64,000 nucleotides of DNA, taken from assembly GCF_000421105.1 (NCBI RefSeq), contig NZ_ATWF01000001.1:1561407-1625406 (forward strand), read 5' to 3'. A model generated the notes under the pieces. It was not told where the DNA came from. It saw only the letters and a program-made list of their open reading frames with translations, and ran no database searches. The position numbers were made by a program, and so were the translations under genes. The DNA comes from Limisalsivibrio acetivorans (GTDB lineage: Bacteria; Chrysiogenota; Deferribacteres; Deferribacterales; Geovibrionaceae). This document shows, piece after piece, positions 9,316 through 17,745 of the stretch (positions are counted from its first letter, which is position 1; every line of letters starts with the position of its first letter).

Positions 9316-10188
9316 TTATTTCAGTCTCAGGCGGTACTTCTTGAGCATCTGATCGGGGATATAGCTGCTCTTTGCCATGCGAAGGGCGGTTTTGCCCAGA
9401 TCCTGCTCGAAGTTGAGGTAGGTGTATCGCTCGGGGAGTATCTTTGCAAAGTTGTTAAACAGGAACTGATAAACACCCTTGAAGTCCACAAGACCCTTGG
9501 CGAAATGGATAACAAAAGTGTGCCGGTTCAGCTCCTCGCCTAGAACAAAGCCGGCCGGCTCCTCATCTGCATAATAAACGAGACCGCACAAGTTCAGTTC
9601 CTTATTAAGCTTGAGCGCTTCGCAGCAGGCGTGATAGTCCGTATCTTCCTTTGCCTGACCGCTCCCCTCCTGCCAATCCTCAAGGATCTGCTTGGCGGTT
9701 TGCACATGATCCCCCACCATGGGAAAGGCCATGTGCTCATAGTTCTGCCTGAACTGCTTCAGAAGGTTGCGCTTCTTGTGGAGCTTGCGACCTTTGTAAG
9801 TGCACATCTTCTCCACGGTGTATATGTAGTCGGAATCACCCTCATCGTTGGTCTGCTCCGCCTCGTCCATATCAAATGATACTGACCATTCCTGCGGTAT
9901 TGGGAAGAAGAAGTCAACGTCCTTCTGCATCTCAAGGAGGGTCTCACGATCGTATTCCCTTATATCCTTCGTGGGTAGGTAGAAGGTGCTTCCATCATAG
10001 GTCGCTCCTCGAACAAAGACGTCTCCCTCGTTTTCTGCCACCTCATACTTATGTATGTGGCGGAAAAGATACAGGTTTGCAAAACTGAACTCCGAAAGTG
10101 GGACAGTTATCGCTTTAAGTTTATCGTAGAGAAGTTGTTTATGCTTTAAATCAATCTTTTCCCAATCCATAGCACGTGAAAAATACAT
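9316..10188 (-). CDS. DUF2156 / phosphatidylglycerol lysyltransferase C-terminal-like protein
   Basis: About 290 residues with two GNAT-like halves. Typical family segments are PLSEFSFANLYLFR near residue 31, GRKLHKKRNLLKQF in the middle (about residue 133) and PAGFVLGEEL near residue 211, then FAKGLVDFKGVYQFLFNNFAK. These match the DUF2156 family, related to the soluble acyltransferase domain of lysyl-phosphatidylglycerol synthases but lacking the membrane part. The ATG at 10188 has AGGAG five bases upstream and is preferred over the TTG three bases earlier. The gene stands alone. The substrate is unknown. Confidence 0.85.
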   Translation of the reverse strand: MYFSRAMDWEKIDLKHKQLLYDKLKAITVPLSEFSFANLYLFRHIHKYEVAENEGDVFVRGATYDGSTFYLPTKDIREYDRETLLEMQKDVDFFFPIPQEWSVSFDMDEAEQTNDEGDSDYIYTVEKMCTYKGRKLHKKRNLLKQFRQNYEHMAFPMVGDHVQTAKQILEDWQEGSGQAKEDTDYHACCEALKLNKELNLCGLVYYADEEPAGFVLGEELNRHTFVIHFAKGLVDFKGVYQFLFNNFAKILPERYTYLNFEQDLGKTALRMAKSSYIPDQMLKKYRLRLK

Positions 10189-10376
10189 CAATGCTCCTAT
10201 TTATTCAATCAAAACATTTTTCCTCTTATTTAATCATAACCGAAAGAAGCTTAAATGTAAGTAAAGATAAGTTCCAGTATTAAATTCCCTGTAATCTGGT
10301 GTGATTTACAAAATTTGCCTTTTCAAAACGGGGCAGTTTTAGTATCTTATTAATGTCAATAAGCTAAGGAGATACG

Positions 10377-11165
10377 ATGCTCTTTGATTTAGCGCTCGCA
10401 GCCTCAATACTCGCTTTTTTGCACATTACGCTATACTTTTATCTTGGTTATGAGAACCTTAAGCATATAACGAACCTCTTTGCCGTGCTTGCTTTTCTGT
10501 TCAATACCGCTTCGCTCATATACCGCTGGCATGATATAGGGCATTTTCCATCAAGCTATATGTCCGATCTGTTTATGCTCCTGTGCCTGTCTCTTTCCCT
10601 CACATACATAATACTTTACATGATATTCAAAAGACCGCTCCTCGCCCTTTTCATCTTCCCGGTGATTATGGCCCTTGGTCTTTTCGCAAAGATGATGCCC
10701 ACCACAGGCCCGAGCGATGTGATAATCGAGAGCGTTTGGCTGTATATACACCTACCCTTCACAATACTGGGCACAGCGCTTTTTCTTTTCGCAACGATCT
10801 CAAGCATCATGTACTTCGTACAGGAAAAACAGCTTAAAAAGAAAAACTTCGGGTTTATATTCAGGCGTTTTCCACCCTTGGATGTTATAAACAGTCTCAC
10901 AACATCCACGCTGATGACCGGTTTTTACTTCTTCAGTATTGGAGTGTTCTCAGGAATTATATGGATGGGATACGAGCATGGGCGGATGGGAATATTCAGC
11001 CCGAAGATGATATTTGCAATAGTTACATGGTTTATTTTTGGAACTATAACATACTTCAAACAATTTAGAGGCATGACACCGAGAAGCACCGCATATTCCA
11101 CTGTGGCTGGCTTTGTATCCGTTGTGGTCACCTACATCGGTGTTGCTATCTTTCTGATGGGCTGA
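10377..11165 (+). CDS. HemX/CcsA-like cytochrome c assembly membrane protein
   Basis: A 262-residue protein with about eight hydrophobic segments (for example residues 3-25, 34-50, 62-81, 85-101, 117-138, 180-200, 209-225, 239-260), matching the cytochrome c assembly (CcsA/HemX) fold. The haem-handling WWD motif of true CcsA is not evident; only WMGYEHGRMG stands at the equivalent loop, as in HemX-type members. It is the first gene of the haem operon, eight bases before hemA, the same position as hemX in other bacteria, where HemX limits HemA levels. ATG has AAGGAG upstream. The exact role here is inferred from context. Confidence 0.85.
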   Translation: MLFDLALAASILAFLHITLYFYLGYENLKHITNLFAVLAFLFNTASLIYRWHDIGHFPSSYMSDLFMLLCLSLSLTYIILYMIFKRPLLALFIFPVIMALGLFAKMMPTTGPSDVIIESVWLYIHLPFTILGTALFLFATISSIMYFVQEKQLKKKNFGFIFRRFPPLDVINSLTTSTLMTGFYFFSIGVFSGIIWMGYEHGRMGIFSPKMIFAIVTWFIFGTITYFKQFRGMTPRSTAYSTVAGFVSVVVTYIGVAIFLMG

Positions 11166-11172
11166 CAAATAT

Positions 11173-12441
11173 ATGCAGTTAGCAGTAGTTGGATTAAACC
11201 ACAATACGGCACCTGTTGAGGTGCGGGAGACACTCGCCGTTGCGGACGAGATGCTTGCAGAGCTCTATAAGGGCATCCTGACAAACGACCGCATATACGA
11301 AGCGATGGTTATCTCTACGTGCAACCGTGTGGAATACTACATCGTCACCGATGACTTCCTCTGCAACGTAGAGAGTGTACTCAGGATCGTTTCCGAAGTC
11401 TGTGGAATCTCCAGGGAAGAGCTCCAGAAATATACGTATATCCATTGCGGCTCCGATTCTGTTAAGCATATATTCCGTGTGGCTTCCGGTCTCGATTCCC
11501 TCGTGCTGGGCGAACCCCAGATTTTCGGTCAGGTGAAGGACGCCTTTGAGAACGCCCGCAAACTCAATGCATCCAAGACCTTTCTGCGGAAGCTTGAGGA
11601 ATACGTCATAAAAACCACCAAGCGCATCCGAACCCATACGGGCATAGGCGACAATCCCGTCTCAGTAAGCTCCGCCGCCGTTGAACTTGCAGAAAAGATC
11701 TTCGGCAAGCTGGAGAAAAAGGCCGCCCTTATCATCGGCGCAGGTGAGATGTGCGAGATAGCGTGTAAGCACCTAATATCCTCCGGTATCGGCGAGTTAA
11801 AAGTTACAAACCGAACCTTCGCAAAGGCTCAGGCGCTGGCAGAAAGTACAGGCGGAAAGGCTGTTCCCATGGAGCATTATAAGGATGAGCTTGCCAATGT
11901 GGATATCGTACTCAGCTCCACGGGTGCTCCGTGCTATATGGTTGAAAGCACTGATATAAAGAAGGTAATGGCTAAGCGTAAGTATAAGCCGATGTTTCTG
12001 ATCGACATTGCCGTACCCAGGGATATTGACCCCGCCATAACAGATATCGAAAACGCATATGTATATGATATAGACGACCTCAAGGCTGTTGTGGAATCTA
12101 ACAAGAAACTGCGGCAGAAAGAGGCGCAGAAGGCGATGGAATACGTTGAGTCCGGTTTGGAGAGCTTCTATCACTGGGTTGAATCTATGAAGATCGTGCC
12201 TGTGATAAAATCCCTTCGTGAGTATTTTGATGACAAAAAGTACCTTGAGCTGAACAGGTTCTGTGATAAATTCAAGGTGACGGACAAAGAGGAGAGGCGT
12301 AGGCTTGAGTATCTTCTCTCGGCATACATGAACAAGGCGCTGCACACGCCTTTGAACAATCTGAAAGACAAGGGACCCAATAAGGGGAAATACACCCTGG
12401 ATGAGGCTCTGGAAATAATATTCGATCTAAAGGATAGTTGA
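11173..12441 (+). CDS. hemA: Glutamyl-tRNA reductase
   Basis: NADPH-dependent reduction of Glu-tRNA(Glu) to glutamate-1-semialdehyde, the committed step of C5-pathway haem synthesis. The N-terminal catalytic domain has VGLNHNTAPVEVRE and the nucleophilic cysteine in ISTCNRVEYY (about residue 50). The NADPH domain has GAGEMCEIACKHL (about residue 191), and a C-terminal dimerisation helix follows. Length 422 is normal. It lies between the HemX-like gene (7-base gap) and hemC (1-base gap). Confidence 0.97.
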   Translation: MQLAVVGLNHNTAPVEVRETLAVADEMLAELYKGILTNDRIYEAMVISTCNRVEYYIVTDDFLCNVESVLRIVSEVCGISREELQKYTYIHCGSDSVKHIFRVASGLDSLVLGEPQIFGQVKDAFENARKLNASKTFLRKLEEYVIKTTKRIRTHTGIGDNPVSVSSAAVELAEKIFGKLEKKAALIIGAGEMCEIACKHLISSGIGELKVTNRTFAKAQALAESTGGKAVPMEHYKDELANVDIVLSSTGAPCYMVESTDIKKVMAKRKYKPMFLIDIAVPRDIDPAITDIENAYVYDIDDLKAVVESNKKLRQKEAQKAMEYVESGLESFYHWVESMKIVPVIKSLREYFDDKKYLELNRFCDKFKVTDKEERRRLEYLLSAYMNKALHTPLNNLKDKGPNKGKYTLDEALEIIFDLKDS

Positions 12442-12442
12442 A

Positions 12443-13378
12443 ATGGATAAGGTTAGAATCGCCACAAGGGGGAGCATGCTCGCCCTTTGGCAGGCGGAAC
12501 ACATTAAGGCGCTTCTGGAGAAGGAGCATAACGTTGAATGCGAACTTAAGGTAATCAAGACCATGGGGGATAAGATTCTTGATGTCCCCCTCGCCAAAAT
12601 CGGCGGAAAGGGTCTTTTTGTCAAAGAGATAGAGAACGCACTCATAGAAGATGAGGCGGACTTGGCTGTGCACAGCATGAAGGATGTACCCATGGAGCTC
12701 CCCGAAGGGCTTACACTCTACGCAAGCCCCAAGGGTGAATGCCCCGAAGACGCCTTCGTTTCCAATAAATTCAAGACACTGGACGATCTCCCCGAGGGCT
12801 CCGTTGTGGGCACCAGCAGCCTGCGCCGCAAGGTCCAGCTAATGAAGGTGCGTCCCGATCTGGAGATTAATGATCTCAGAGGAAACGTTAACACACGCCT
12901 GCGTAAGCTGGACGAAGGGCAGTACGATGCTATAATCCTCGCAAGGGCTGGCCTTGTCCGCCTTGAGATGGACGACAGGATCGCCTCTGTTATCCAGCCG
13001 GAGCAGATGCTACCCGCTGTGTGTCAGGGTATCCTCGGTATAGAGATACGTGAGGATGATGAGCGGATGAAGGGGTATCTCAACTTCCTGCGCCATGAGG
13101 AAACCATGTACCGTGTTGCATGCGAAAGGTCCTACCTCCGAACCCTTGAGGGGGGATGTCAGGCGCCCATTGCTGGTCATTCCATCATAGAAAACGGACA
13201 GATATCCATGAAGGGGATCGTCGCTGATCTTAAGGGTGAGATGTTCGTTGAGGCTGAAAACAGCGGAAGTGTGGATGACGCAGAGAGCATAGGCAAGGCC
13301 CTTGCAGATACAATACTCGCTGCAGGCGGAAAATCCATACTCGATGAGATATACGGAGAGGAAGAATCAAACCGATGA
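12443..13378 (+). CDS. hemC: Porphobilinogen deaminase (hydroxymethylbilane synthase)
   Basis: Polymerises four porphobilinogens into hydroxymethylbilane. Visible motifs are IATRGSMLALWQAE at the N-terminus, the catalytic aspartate region DLAVHSMKDVPMELPEG (about residues 74-90), TSSLRRKVQL, and the cysteine that carries the dipyrromethane cofactor in EGGCQAPIAGHS (about residue 240). Length 311 is typical. Its 3' end overlaps hemD by 4 bases. Confidence 0.97.
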   Translation: MDKVRIATRGSMLALWQAEHIKALLEKEHNVECELKVIKTMGDKILDVPLAKIGGKGLFVKEIENALIEDEADLAVHSMKDVPMELPEGLTLYASPKGECPEDAFVSNKFKTLDDLPEGSVVGTSSLRRKVQLMKVRPDLEINDLRGNVNTRLRKLDEGQYDAIILARAGLVRLEMDDRIASVIQPEQMLPAVCQGILGIEIREDDERMKGYLNFLRHEETMYRVACERSYLRTLEGGCQAPIAGHSIIENGQISMKGIVADLKGEMFVEAENSGSVDDAESIGKALADTILAAGGKSILDEIYGEEESNR

Positions 13379-14073
13379 ATGTTCTCGTCACCAGGCAGGA
13401 GAAACAGTCCGGCGAAATGATGGAGATGCTCAAAGGCATAGGATGTGAGCCGTTCCTCCTCCCCCTGATCGAAACTGTGTCCGTAAAGGCTGATATACCT
13501 GATCTGGAGTTTGACGTAGTCGTGTTCACCAGCACAAATGCAGTGGACAGCTTCGTACCCTACTTCCGCTCCACAAAATACAAGTGGGTAGTTGCTGTGG
13601 GGATAAAGACCAAAGAGGTTTTGGAAAACCTCGATATTCCATGCGACGGCATGCCCTCTGAGTTCTCATCCGAAGGTCTTAAGCGCTACTTTGATGAAAT
13701 AGATGTGAAGGGTAAGCGTTTTCTCCTTCCCGGGCCCCGTAAACGTATGGGCAACTTCATAGAGTATCTCGAGGAGAGAGGGGCAGAGGTGCATAATGTG
13801 GTCACCTATGAAACACTCCACAAGATATACCCCGACGGCTTCGTTGATAACTGTCTTAAAGATAATGATATAGATATTATCACACTCACATCCCCCTCCT
13901 GCGCCCAGAGTCTGCTCAAGCAGACAGAGGATCTTGGCGGGTACAGGGTAGTATGCGTTGGTAAAACCACAGGAGAATACCTGGAGAATAGAGGCGTTAA
14001 GGCATATTGGCCGGACAGATACACCGTCCGGGATATGGTTGAGCTTATCGCTGAAATGAATAAAGGAGACTGA
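13375..14073 (+). CDS. hemD: Uroporphyrinogen-III synthase
   Basis: Cyclises hydroxymethylbilane with inversion of ring D. The family is poorly conserved. Support comes from the two-domain alpha/beta pattern, N-terminal [29 protein letters not shown] (residues 43-56), [19 protein letters not shown], and the C-terminal [15 protein letters not shown] and [14 protein letters not shown] segments, which match HemD. Position between hemC (ATGA overlap) and hemB confirms it. Length 232 is a little short but within range; it is a stand-alone gene, not fused to a methyltransferase. Confidence 0.93.
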   Translation: MNVLVTRQEKQSGEMMEMLKGIGCEPFLLPLIETVSVKADIPDLEFDVVVFTSTNAVDSFVPYFRSTKYKWVVAVGIKTKEVLENLDIPCDGMPSEFSSEGLKRYFDEIDVKGKRFLLPGPRKRMGNFIEYLEERGAEVHNVVTYETLHKIYPDGFVDNCLKDNDIDIITLTSPSCAQSLLKQTEDLGGYRVVCVGKTTGEYLENRGVKAYWPDRYTVRDMVELIAEMNKGD

Positions 14074-14074
14074 T

Positions 14075-15046
14075 ATGCCATTCCCCATAGACAGAGGCAG
14101 AAGACTTAGAAGAAATGATACAATACGCCGCATGGTCCGAGAGACAAAACTTTCCATCGATGATTTCATCTACCCTCTCTTCGTCTGTGAAGGTGAAGGC
14201 GTTAAGAACGAAGTCCCCTCCATGCCCGGCGTGTACCAGATGAGCATCGATAATATAGTACATGAATGCCTTGTGCTAACGGGTCTGGGCGTTCCCGCAG
14301 TTATTCTCTTCGGCATACCGGATCATAAGGACCCCCAGGGGAGTGAGGCATACAACGACAACGGAATCATACAAAGAGCGATCAGAGCGATCAAGAAAGA
14401 GGTTCCGCAGATGTATGTGGTCACCGATGTCTGCATGTGCGAGTATACGGACCACGGCCACTGCGGGATAATACACGACAACGATGTTAATAACGATGAA
14501 ACGCTGAAGTACCTGGGGCTCGAAGCGCTATCCCACGCCAAGGCGGGTGCGGATATGGTTGCACCAAGCGATATGATGGACGGCCGTGTGGCCGTTATCC
14601 GGGATACTCTCGATGTTGAGGGCTACACAGATATACCCGTAATGAGCTACGCAGTTAAATACTGCTCTGCATTCTATGGACCCTTCAGGGACGCCGCAGA
14701 CAGTGCCCCCTCCTTCGGCGACAGAAGGACATACCAGATGGATCCGGCAAACCGTCAGGAAGCGATAAGAGAGGCCGCAACGGATGTTGAAGAGGGTGCG
14801 GACCTGCTTATGGTTAAACCTGCGCTTCCCTATCTAGATATTATCAGAGAGCTCAAGGATAACTTCGATAAGCCGATTGCCGCTTATAACGTAAGCGGTG
14901 AATACTCCATGCTCAAGGCAGCGGCGGAGAAAGGCTGGCTCGACCATGACAAGGTGGTTATGGAATCCCTCCTCTCCATGAAGCGTGCCGGAGCGGATCT
15001 TATACTCACATACTATGCAAAGGATGCGGCAAGGCTACTGGGATGA
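14075..15046 (+). CDS. hemB: Delta-aminolevulinic acid dehydratase (porphobilinogen synthase)
   Basis: Condenses two 5-aminolevulinates. The metal site [12 protein letters not shown] (about residues 118-129) is the cysteine-rich, zinc-dependent type. Schiff-base lysines lie in [19 protein letters not shown] (about residue 195) and [14 protein letters not shown] (about residue 248). Length 323 is usual. One base separates it from hemD, and it overlaps the following ATPase gene by 4 bases (ATGA). Confidence 0.97.
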   Translation: MPFPIDRGRRLRRNDTIRRMVRETKLSIDDFIYPLFVCEGEGVKNEVPSMPGVYQMSIDNIVHECLVLTGLGVPAVILFGIPDHKDPQGSEAYNDNGIIQRAIRAIKKEVPQMYVVTDVCMCEYTDHGHCGIIHDNDVNNDETLKYLGLEALSHAKAGADMVAPSDMMDGRVAVIRDTLDVEGYTDIPVMSYAVKYCSAFYGPFRDAADSAPSFGDRRTYQMDPANRQEAIREAATDVEEGADLLMVKPALPYLDIIRELKDNFDKPIAAYNVSGEYSMLKAAAEKGWLDHDKVVMESLLSMKRAGADLILTYYAKDAARLLG

Positions 15047-15792
15047 ACAGACCGGCCGCATACCGCTGGAAAAACGGAGGTCTTGAGCCCATAGGGGCGC
15101 TGGAGGATGTGTACAGAACTGATCTGGTTGCCCTTGAGCGTCAGATAGATCTTATAACAGCCAACATTGAGTCGTTTATAGAAACAGGCTTCGCACTGGA
15201 CATTCTACTCTGGGGTGAGCGGGGCGCTGGGAAATCGTCCATAATAAAGATGGTTCTCACAGAGTATGCAGAGAAAGGCCTTCGGGCTGTGGAATTCCGG
15301 CAGGAAGATATTGCGGATATCCACGACTTATACGCTGTGATACGAAAGGATCCCGAGCTCCGATTTCTCATCTACTTCGATGATATTTCATTCGACAGTG
15401 ACGATATCCTATTCAGACGCTTCAAGTCGACCATAGAAGGGGGGCTTGAGACAAAGCCCGCCAACTGTATCTTCACCGCAACATCAAACATGCGCCATAT
15501 GGTTCGTGAATCCGCTGCAGATACAGAAGATATATACGACAGAGATGCCGCAAACGAGCGCACATCCCTCTTCGCACGTTTCGGCTTATCCGTGGGATTC
15601 TACCCTGTTCCCAAAAAGGATTACCTCGCCATAGCAGAGCATTACCTCAACAAGCTGGATGTCAGGGACAGAATCGACTGGGAGCGTGAAGCAGAAAACT
15701 TTGCCATAAACAGGGGAGGAAGAAGTGGAAGGATAGCGAAGCAGTTTGCCGTCTGGAAGCTGATCGAGTCTCGTGCATCGAAAGATGGTTAG
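15043..15792 (+). CDS. DUF815-family AAA ATPase
   Basis: A 249-residue P-loop ATPase. Walker A is GERGAGKSS (about residues 58-66), Walker B-like [10 protein letters not shown] (about residues 107-116), and an arginine-rich sensor region follows with [12 protein letters not shown] and [10 protein letters not shown]. These match the DUF815 family, of unknown function. It is the last gene of the haem operon with an ATGA overlap to hemB, so its product is made together with the haem enzymes; whether it acts in haem metabolism is unknown. It overlaps the convergent NUDIX gene by 4 bases. Confidence 0.85.
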   Translation: MNRPAAYRWKNGGLEPIGALEDVYRTDLVALERQIDLITANIESFIETGFALDILLWGERGAGKSSIIKMVLTEYAEKGLRAVEFRQEDIADIHDLYAVIRKDPELRFLIYFDDISFDSDDILFRRFKSTIEGGLETKPANCIFTATSNMRHMVRESAADTEDIYDRDAANERTSLFARFGLSVGFYPVPKKDYLAIAEHYLNKLDVRDRIDWEREAENFAINRGGRSGRIAKQFAVWKLIESRASKDG

Positions 15793-16181
15793 GGTTCTAG
15801 AAACCTGCCGAGTTGTTCGATAAAATATATGTCGGCTGGTGCTAGCCTGTACTCATGCAGTTCATTAAGTGAAACCCATGCTGTTTCGTCATGTTCTTTG
15901 GGCACAAGCCAGCCGTCTACCCATCTGCAGATGTAGGCCCTGAGGTTCACTGTCCAGCCGTCGTAATCGTGGATATTCTCGCCGACGTAGTCCTTTACTT
16001 CAATGTTAATTCCGAACTCCTCACGTATCTCACGCTTAAGGGCGGACTCGGAGGTTTCCCCCTGCTCAACCTTACCGCCGGGAAACTCCCAGAAACCAGC
16101 AAGACGCTGGGTCGGCCCCCTTCTGGCAAGAAAGATCTTTCCATCACGCAAAATAACCGCAGCCGAAACATCCACAGACAT
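15789..16181 (-). CDS. NUDIX hydrolase, MutT-like (8-oxo-dGTP diphosphatase)
   Basis: A 130-residue single-domain protein with a perfect Nudix box GGKVEQGETSESALKREIRE then EFGI (residues 35-58), which binds the metal used for diphosphate hydrolysis. The N-terminal SAAVILRDGKIFLARRGPT and C-terminal EHDETAWVSLNEL are like MutT enzymes that clean oxidised dGTP, though substrate cannot be settled from sequence. It is divergent from the PilZ gene and convergent with the DUF815 gene. Confidence 0.9.
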   Translation of the reverse strand: MSVDVSAAVILRDGKIFLARRGPTQRLAGFWEFPGGKVEQGETSESALKREIREEFGINIEVKDYVGENIHDYDGWTVNLRAYICRWVDGWLVPKEHDETAWVSLNELHEYRLAPADIYFIEQLGRFLEP

Positions 16182-16262
16182 AAAGAACTCCTTCTTCAGA
16201 CAATATTACTATAAGTCATCCCTCATTTCTAGACAGTTATTACTATTTTCATAAATGATAGC

Positions 16263-16291
16263 TTGAAGAAAACCCGACTCTTCAATAAAAT
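16263..16291 (+). promoter_or_regulatory. Predicted sigma70-type promoter for the PilZ gene
   Basis: TTGAAG (16263-16268), 17-base spacer, TAAAAT (16286-16291). Predicted start near 16298 would give a 5' leader of about 30 bases with GGAG six bases before the PilZ ATG. Confidence 0.45.
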
Positions 16292-16326
16292 AAGTAATAT
16301 AAAATACTCAATGCGTCGGAGTCCAA

Positions 16327-16764
16327 ATGCTCAATAAATTCAAAAATATGGTTGGCAAAGGCCAGATAAAAAGAAAACATCCCAGGGCGGACAGCAATTT
16401 TCGGTTGTGCGTCTCAGTATTTGAGATGGACAAAAATTCCGGTGTTAAAAAGTCCGGCAAATGTTTTATGGCTATGGTTAAAAACTTCAGTGCAGGTGGA
16501 CTTTGTATAGTACATGGCAACAACCTGCTCATCGATGAAACTATAGAGATTGGAAACAAGCATTCTCTTAAGCGTATGGAATGCGTTAACTGCCCTAATA
16601 TGGCATTAACTGCTGATAACTTTGCCAGCGAGGTGATTACTGGTAGGGTTGTGTGGCGTACGCATAAACTCTGCGGAATAAAGTTTACAGATATAAGGAA
16701 GAAGGATCAGGAACGTATTGAGGACATGGTAATGAAGATCCTCACCGGCGACAGTAAGGGGTGA
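16327..16764 (+). CDS. PilZ-domain protein (cyclic-di-GMP receptor)
   Basis: A 145-residue protein with the two PilZ ligand motifs: RKHPR (RxxxR, about residues 16-20) and NFSAGG ([D/N]xSxxG, about residues 56-61), followed by the beta-barrel segment ITGRVVWRTHKLCGIKF. This predicts binding of cyclic-di-GMP and a switch role in motility, adhesion or polysaccharide output. The sequence CVNCPNMALTADNFA inserted before the last strands is less usual. It stands alone; its 3' side faces the hairpin repeat array, and a palindrome beginning nine bases after its stop may also serve as its terminator. Confidence 0.88.
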   Translation: MLNKFKNMVGKGQIKRKHPRADSNFRLCVSVFEMDKNSGVKKSGKCFMAMVKNFSAGGLCIVHGNNLLIDETIEIGNKHSLKRMECVNCPNMALTADNFASEVITGRVVWRTHKLCGIKFTDIRKKDQERIEDMVMKILTGDSKG

Positions 16765-16772
16765 GAAAGGGA

Positions 16773-16860
16773 GAATAATTTCCATGGATGGAAAATTATT
16801 CAGATAGATAAAAATGGGTTTTTGAGGGGCTGTTAAGGGGTGGTTTGTTCCCTAATATAA
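16773..16860 (+). repeat. Repeat array, vestigial unit 0 (hairpin plus tail)
   Basis: A near-perfect palindrome (GAATAATTT...AAATTATTC around CCA-TGGA-TGG, 16773-16801) resembles the first hairpin of the full units in its CCA/TGG core but has different outer arms. It is followed by a tail (16811-16860) almost identical to the tail at 17311-17360. The three central hairpins of a full unit are missing, so this looks like a unit that lost its middle. Confidence 0.65.
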
Positions 16861-17092
16861 TCTATGGAATTTACCATCCATGGAAATTCCATTGCTGTTC
16901 GGGCAGGGAAACCCTGCCCTCTCGTACTTCCGGCTACGTGAATTGAGCAAAGCCCAATTCAGCTACGCCTTCAGAGCCAACATCCGTGTTGGCTTTATTC
17001 GCTTCAACCTTTATAAATCCCAAAAATGGGTTTTTAAGGGGATTCTAAGGGGAAAGTTTTCCCTAAAAATTTCCCTTTAGTCTTTATTTTAT
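16861..17092 (+). repeat. Repeat array, full unit A (five hairpins)
   Basis: Contains in order: hairpin P0 (16864-16892; ATGGAATTT pairs with AAATTCCAT around CCA/TGG), H1 (16901-16919; 8-bp perfect stem GGGCAGGG/CCCTGCCC, loop AAA), H2 (16939-16961; TGAATTG/CAATTCA plus GC/GC around AAA), H3 (16975-16994; AGCCAACA/TGTTGGCT, loop TCCG) and a tail hairpin (17045-17080; 11-bp stem with one G-T pair) followed by a T-rich stretch. No known element is recognised. The 66-codon ORF inside is discussed under rejected items. Confidence 0.85.
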
Positions 17093-17386
17093 CTATGGAA
17101 TTTACCATCCATGGAAATTCCATTGCTGTTCGGGCAAGGAGACCTTGCCCTCTCGTGCTTCCGGCTTCGTCAGACCAGCAAAGCTGTTCTTCCTTTCGCC
17201 TTCAGGGCTTCCATCCTTGGAAGCCTGTTGCGTATCAACTTTATTTGCATGATTAGCATAAGCTTTCATGGGTTAAGGCGCACTACACATCAATCATTAT
17301 AATTATCTTCAACGTGAGTTTTTGAGGGGCTGTTAAGGGGTGGTTTGTTCCCTAATATAATCTATATATAATCTATGGAAATTTTA
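17093..17386 (+). repeat. Repeat array, unit B (diverged, with insertion)
   Basis: Core aligns to unit A without gaps through hairpin H3 (P0 17095-17123, H1 17132-17150, H2 17170-17192, H3 17206-17225). Stems differ by paired changes: H1 has GGGCAAGG/CCTTGCCC, H3 has GGCTTCCA/TGGAAGCC. About 75 extra bases lie between H3 and the tail, which is of the type seen at 16811-16860 (17311-17360). Confidence 0.8.
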
Positions 17387-17616
17387 TCTATGGAATTTAC
17401 CATCCATGGAAATTCCATTGCTGTTCGGGCAGGGAAACCCTGCCCTCTCGTACTTCCGGCTAAGTGAATTGAGCAAAGCCCAATTCAGCTACGCCTTCAG
17501 AGCCAACATCCGTGTTGGCTTTATTCGCTTCAACCTTTATAAATCCCAAAAATGGGTTTTTAAGGGGATTCTAAGGGGAAAGTTTTCCCTAAAAATTTCC
17601 CCTTAGTCTTATTTTT
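17387..17616 (+). repeat. Repeat array, full unit C (near copy of A)
   Basis: Nearly identical to unit A at a constant offset of 526 bases (P0 17390-17418, H1 17427-17445, H2 17465-17487, H3 17501-17520). Its tail stem (17571-17581 with 17596-17606) is a perfect 11-bp pairing followed by TCTTATTTTTT, a good intrinsic-terminator shape on the plus strand. The tail preceding C matches the tail preceding A, so a segment tail-core-tail was duplicated around unit B. Confidence 0.85.
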
Positions 17617-17701
17617 TACAAACTTATACTCGAAATTAGTCACTAATGTATTAGTCTTGCGCTTATGCGCCACATACCTTTTAGAAAAGTATGCAAAATA
17701 A
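17617..17701. other. Intergenic remainder between repeat array and pgk terminator
   Basis: No gene seen. Contains two small imperfect inverted repeats, GACTAATACATTAGTGAC on the minus strand (complement of about 17638-17655) and GCGCTTATGCGC (17660-17671). Whether they belong to the array is unclear. Confidence 0.4.
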
Positions 17702-17723
17702 AAGCGGCCCCTAAAGGCCGCTT
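17702..17723 (-). terminator. Intrinsic terminator of the gap-pgk operon
   Basis: AAGCGGCC/GGCCGCTT 8-bp stem with a six-base loop; on the minus strand it is followed by a T-rich run (TTTATTTT). It lies 22 bases after the pgk stop. Confidence 0.85.
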
Positions 17724-17745
17724 ATATATAGTTTGAATTGATTAT

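Noticed and set aside
16880-17606. Three similar 63-66 codon plus-strand ORFs beginning MEIPLLFGQG (16880-17080, 17111-17302, 17406-17606)
   Set aside because: They lie wholly inside the hairpin repeats, have no ribosome-binding site, and the differences between units A and B are mostly amino-acid changing but keep stem pairing. Selection appears to act on structure, not protein. The third unit merely copies the first.
16773-17616. CRISPR array
   Set aside because: Repeat units are long, structured and unevenly spaced, with no short identical repeats separated by unique spacers and no cas genes.
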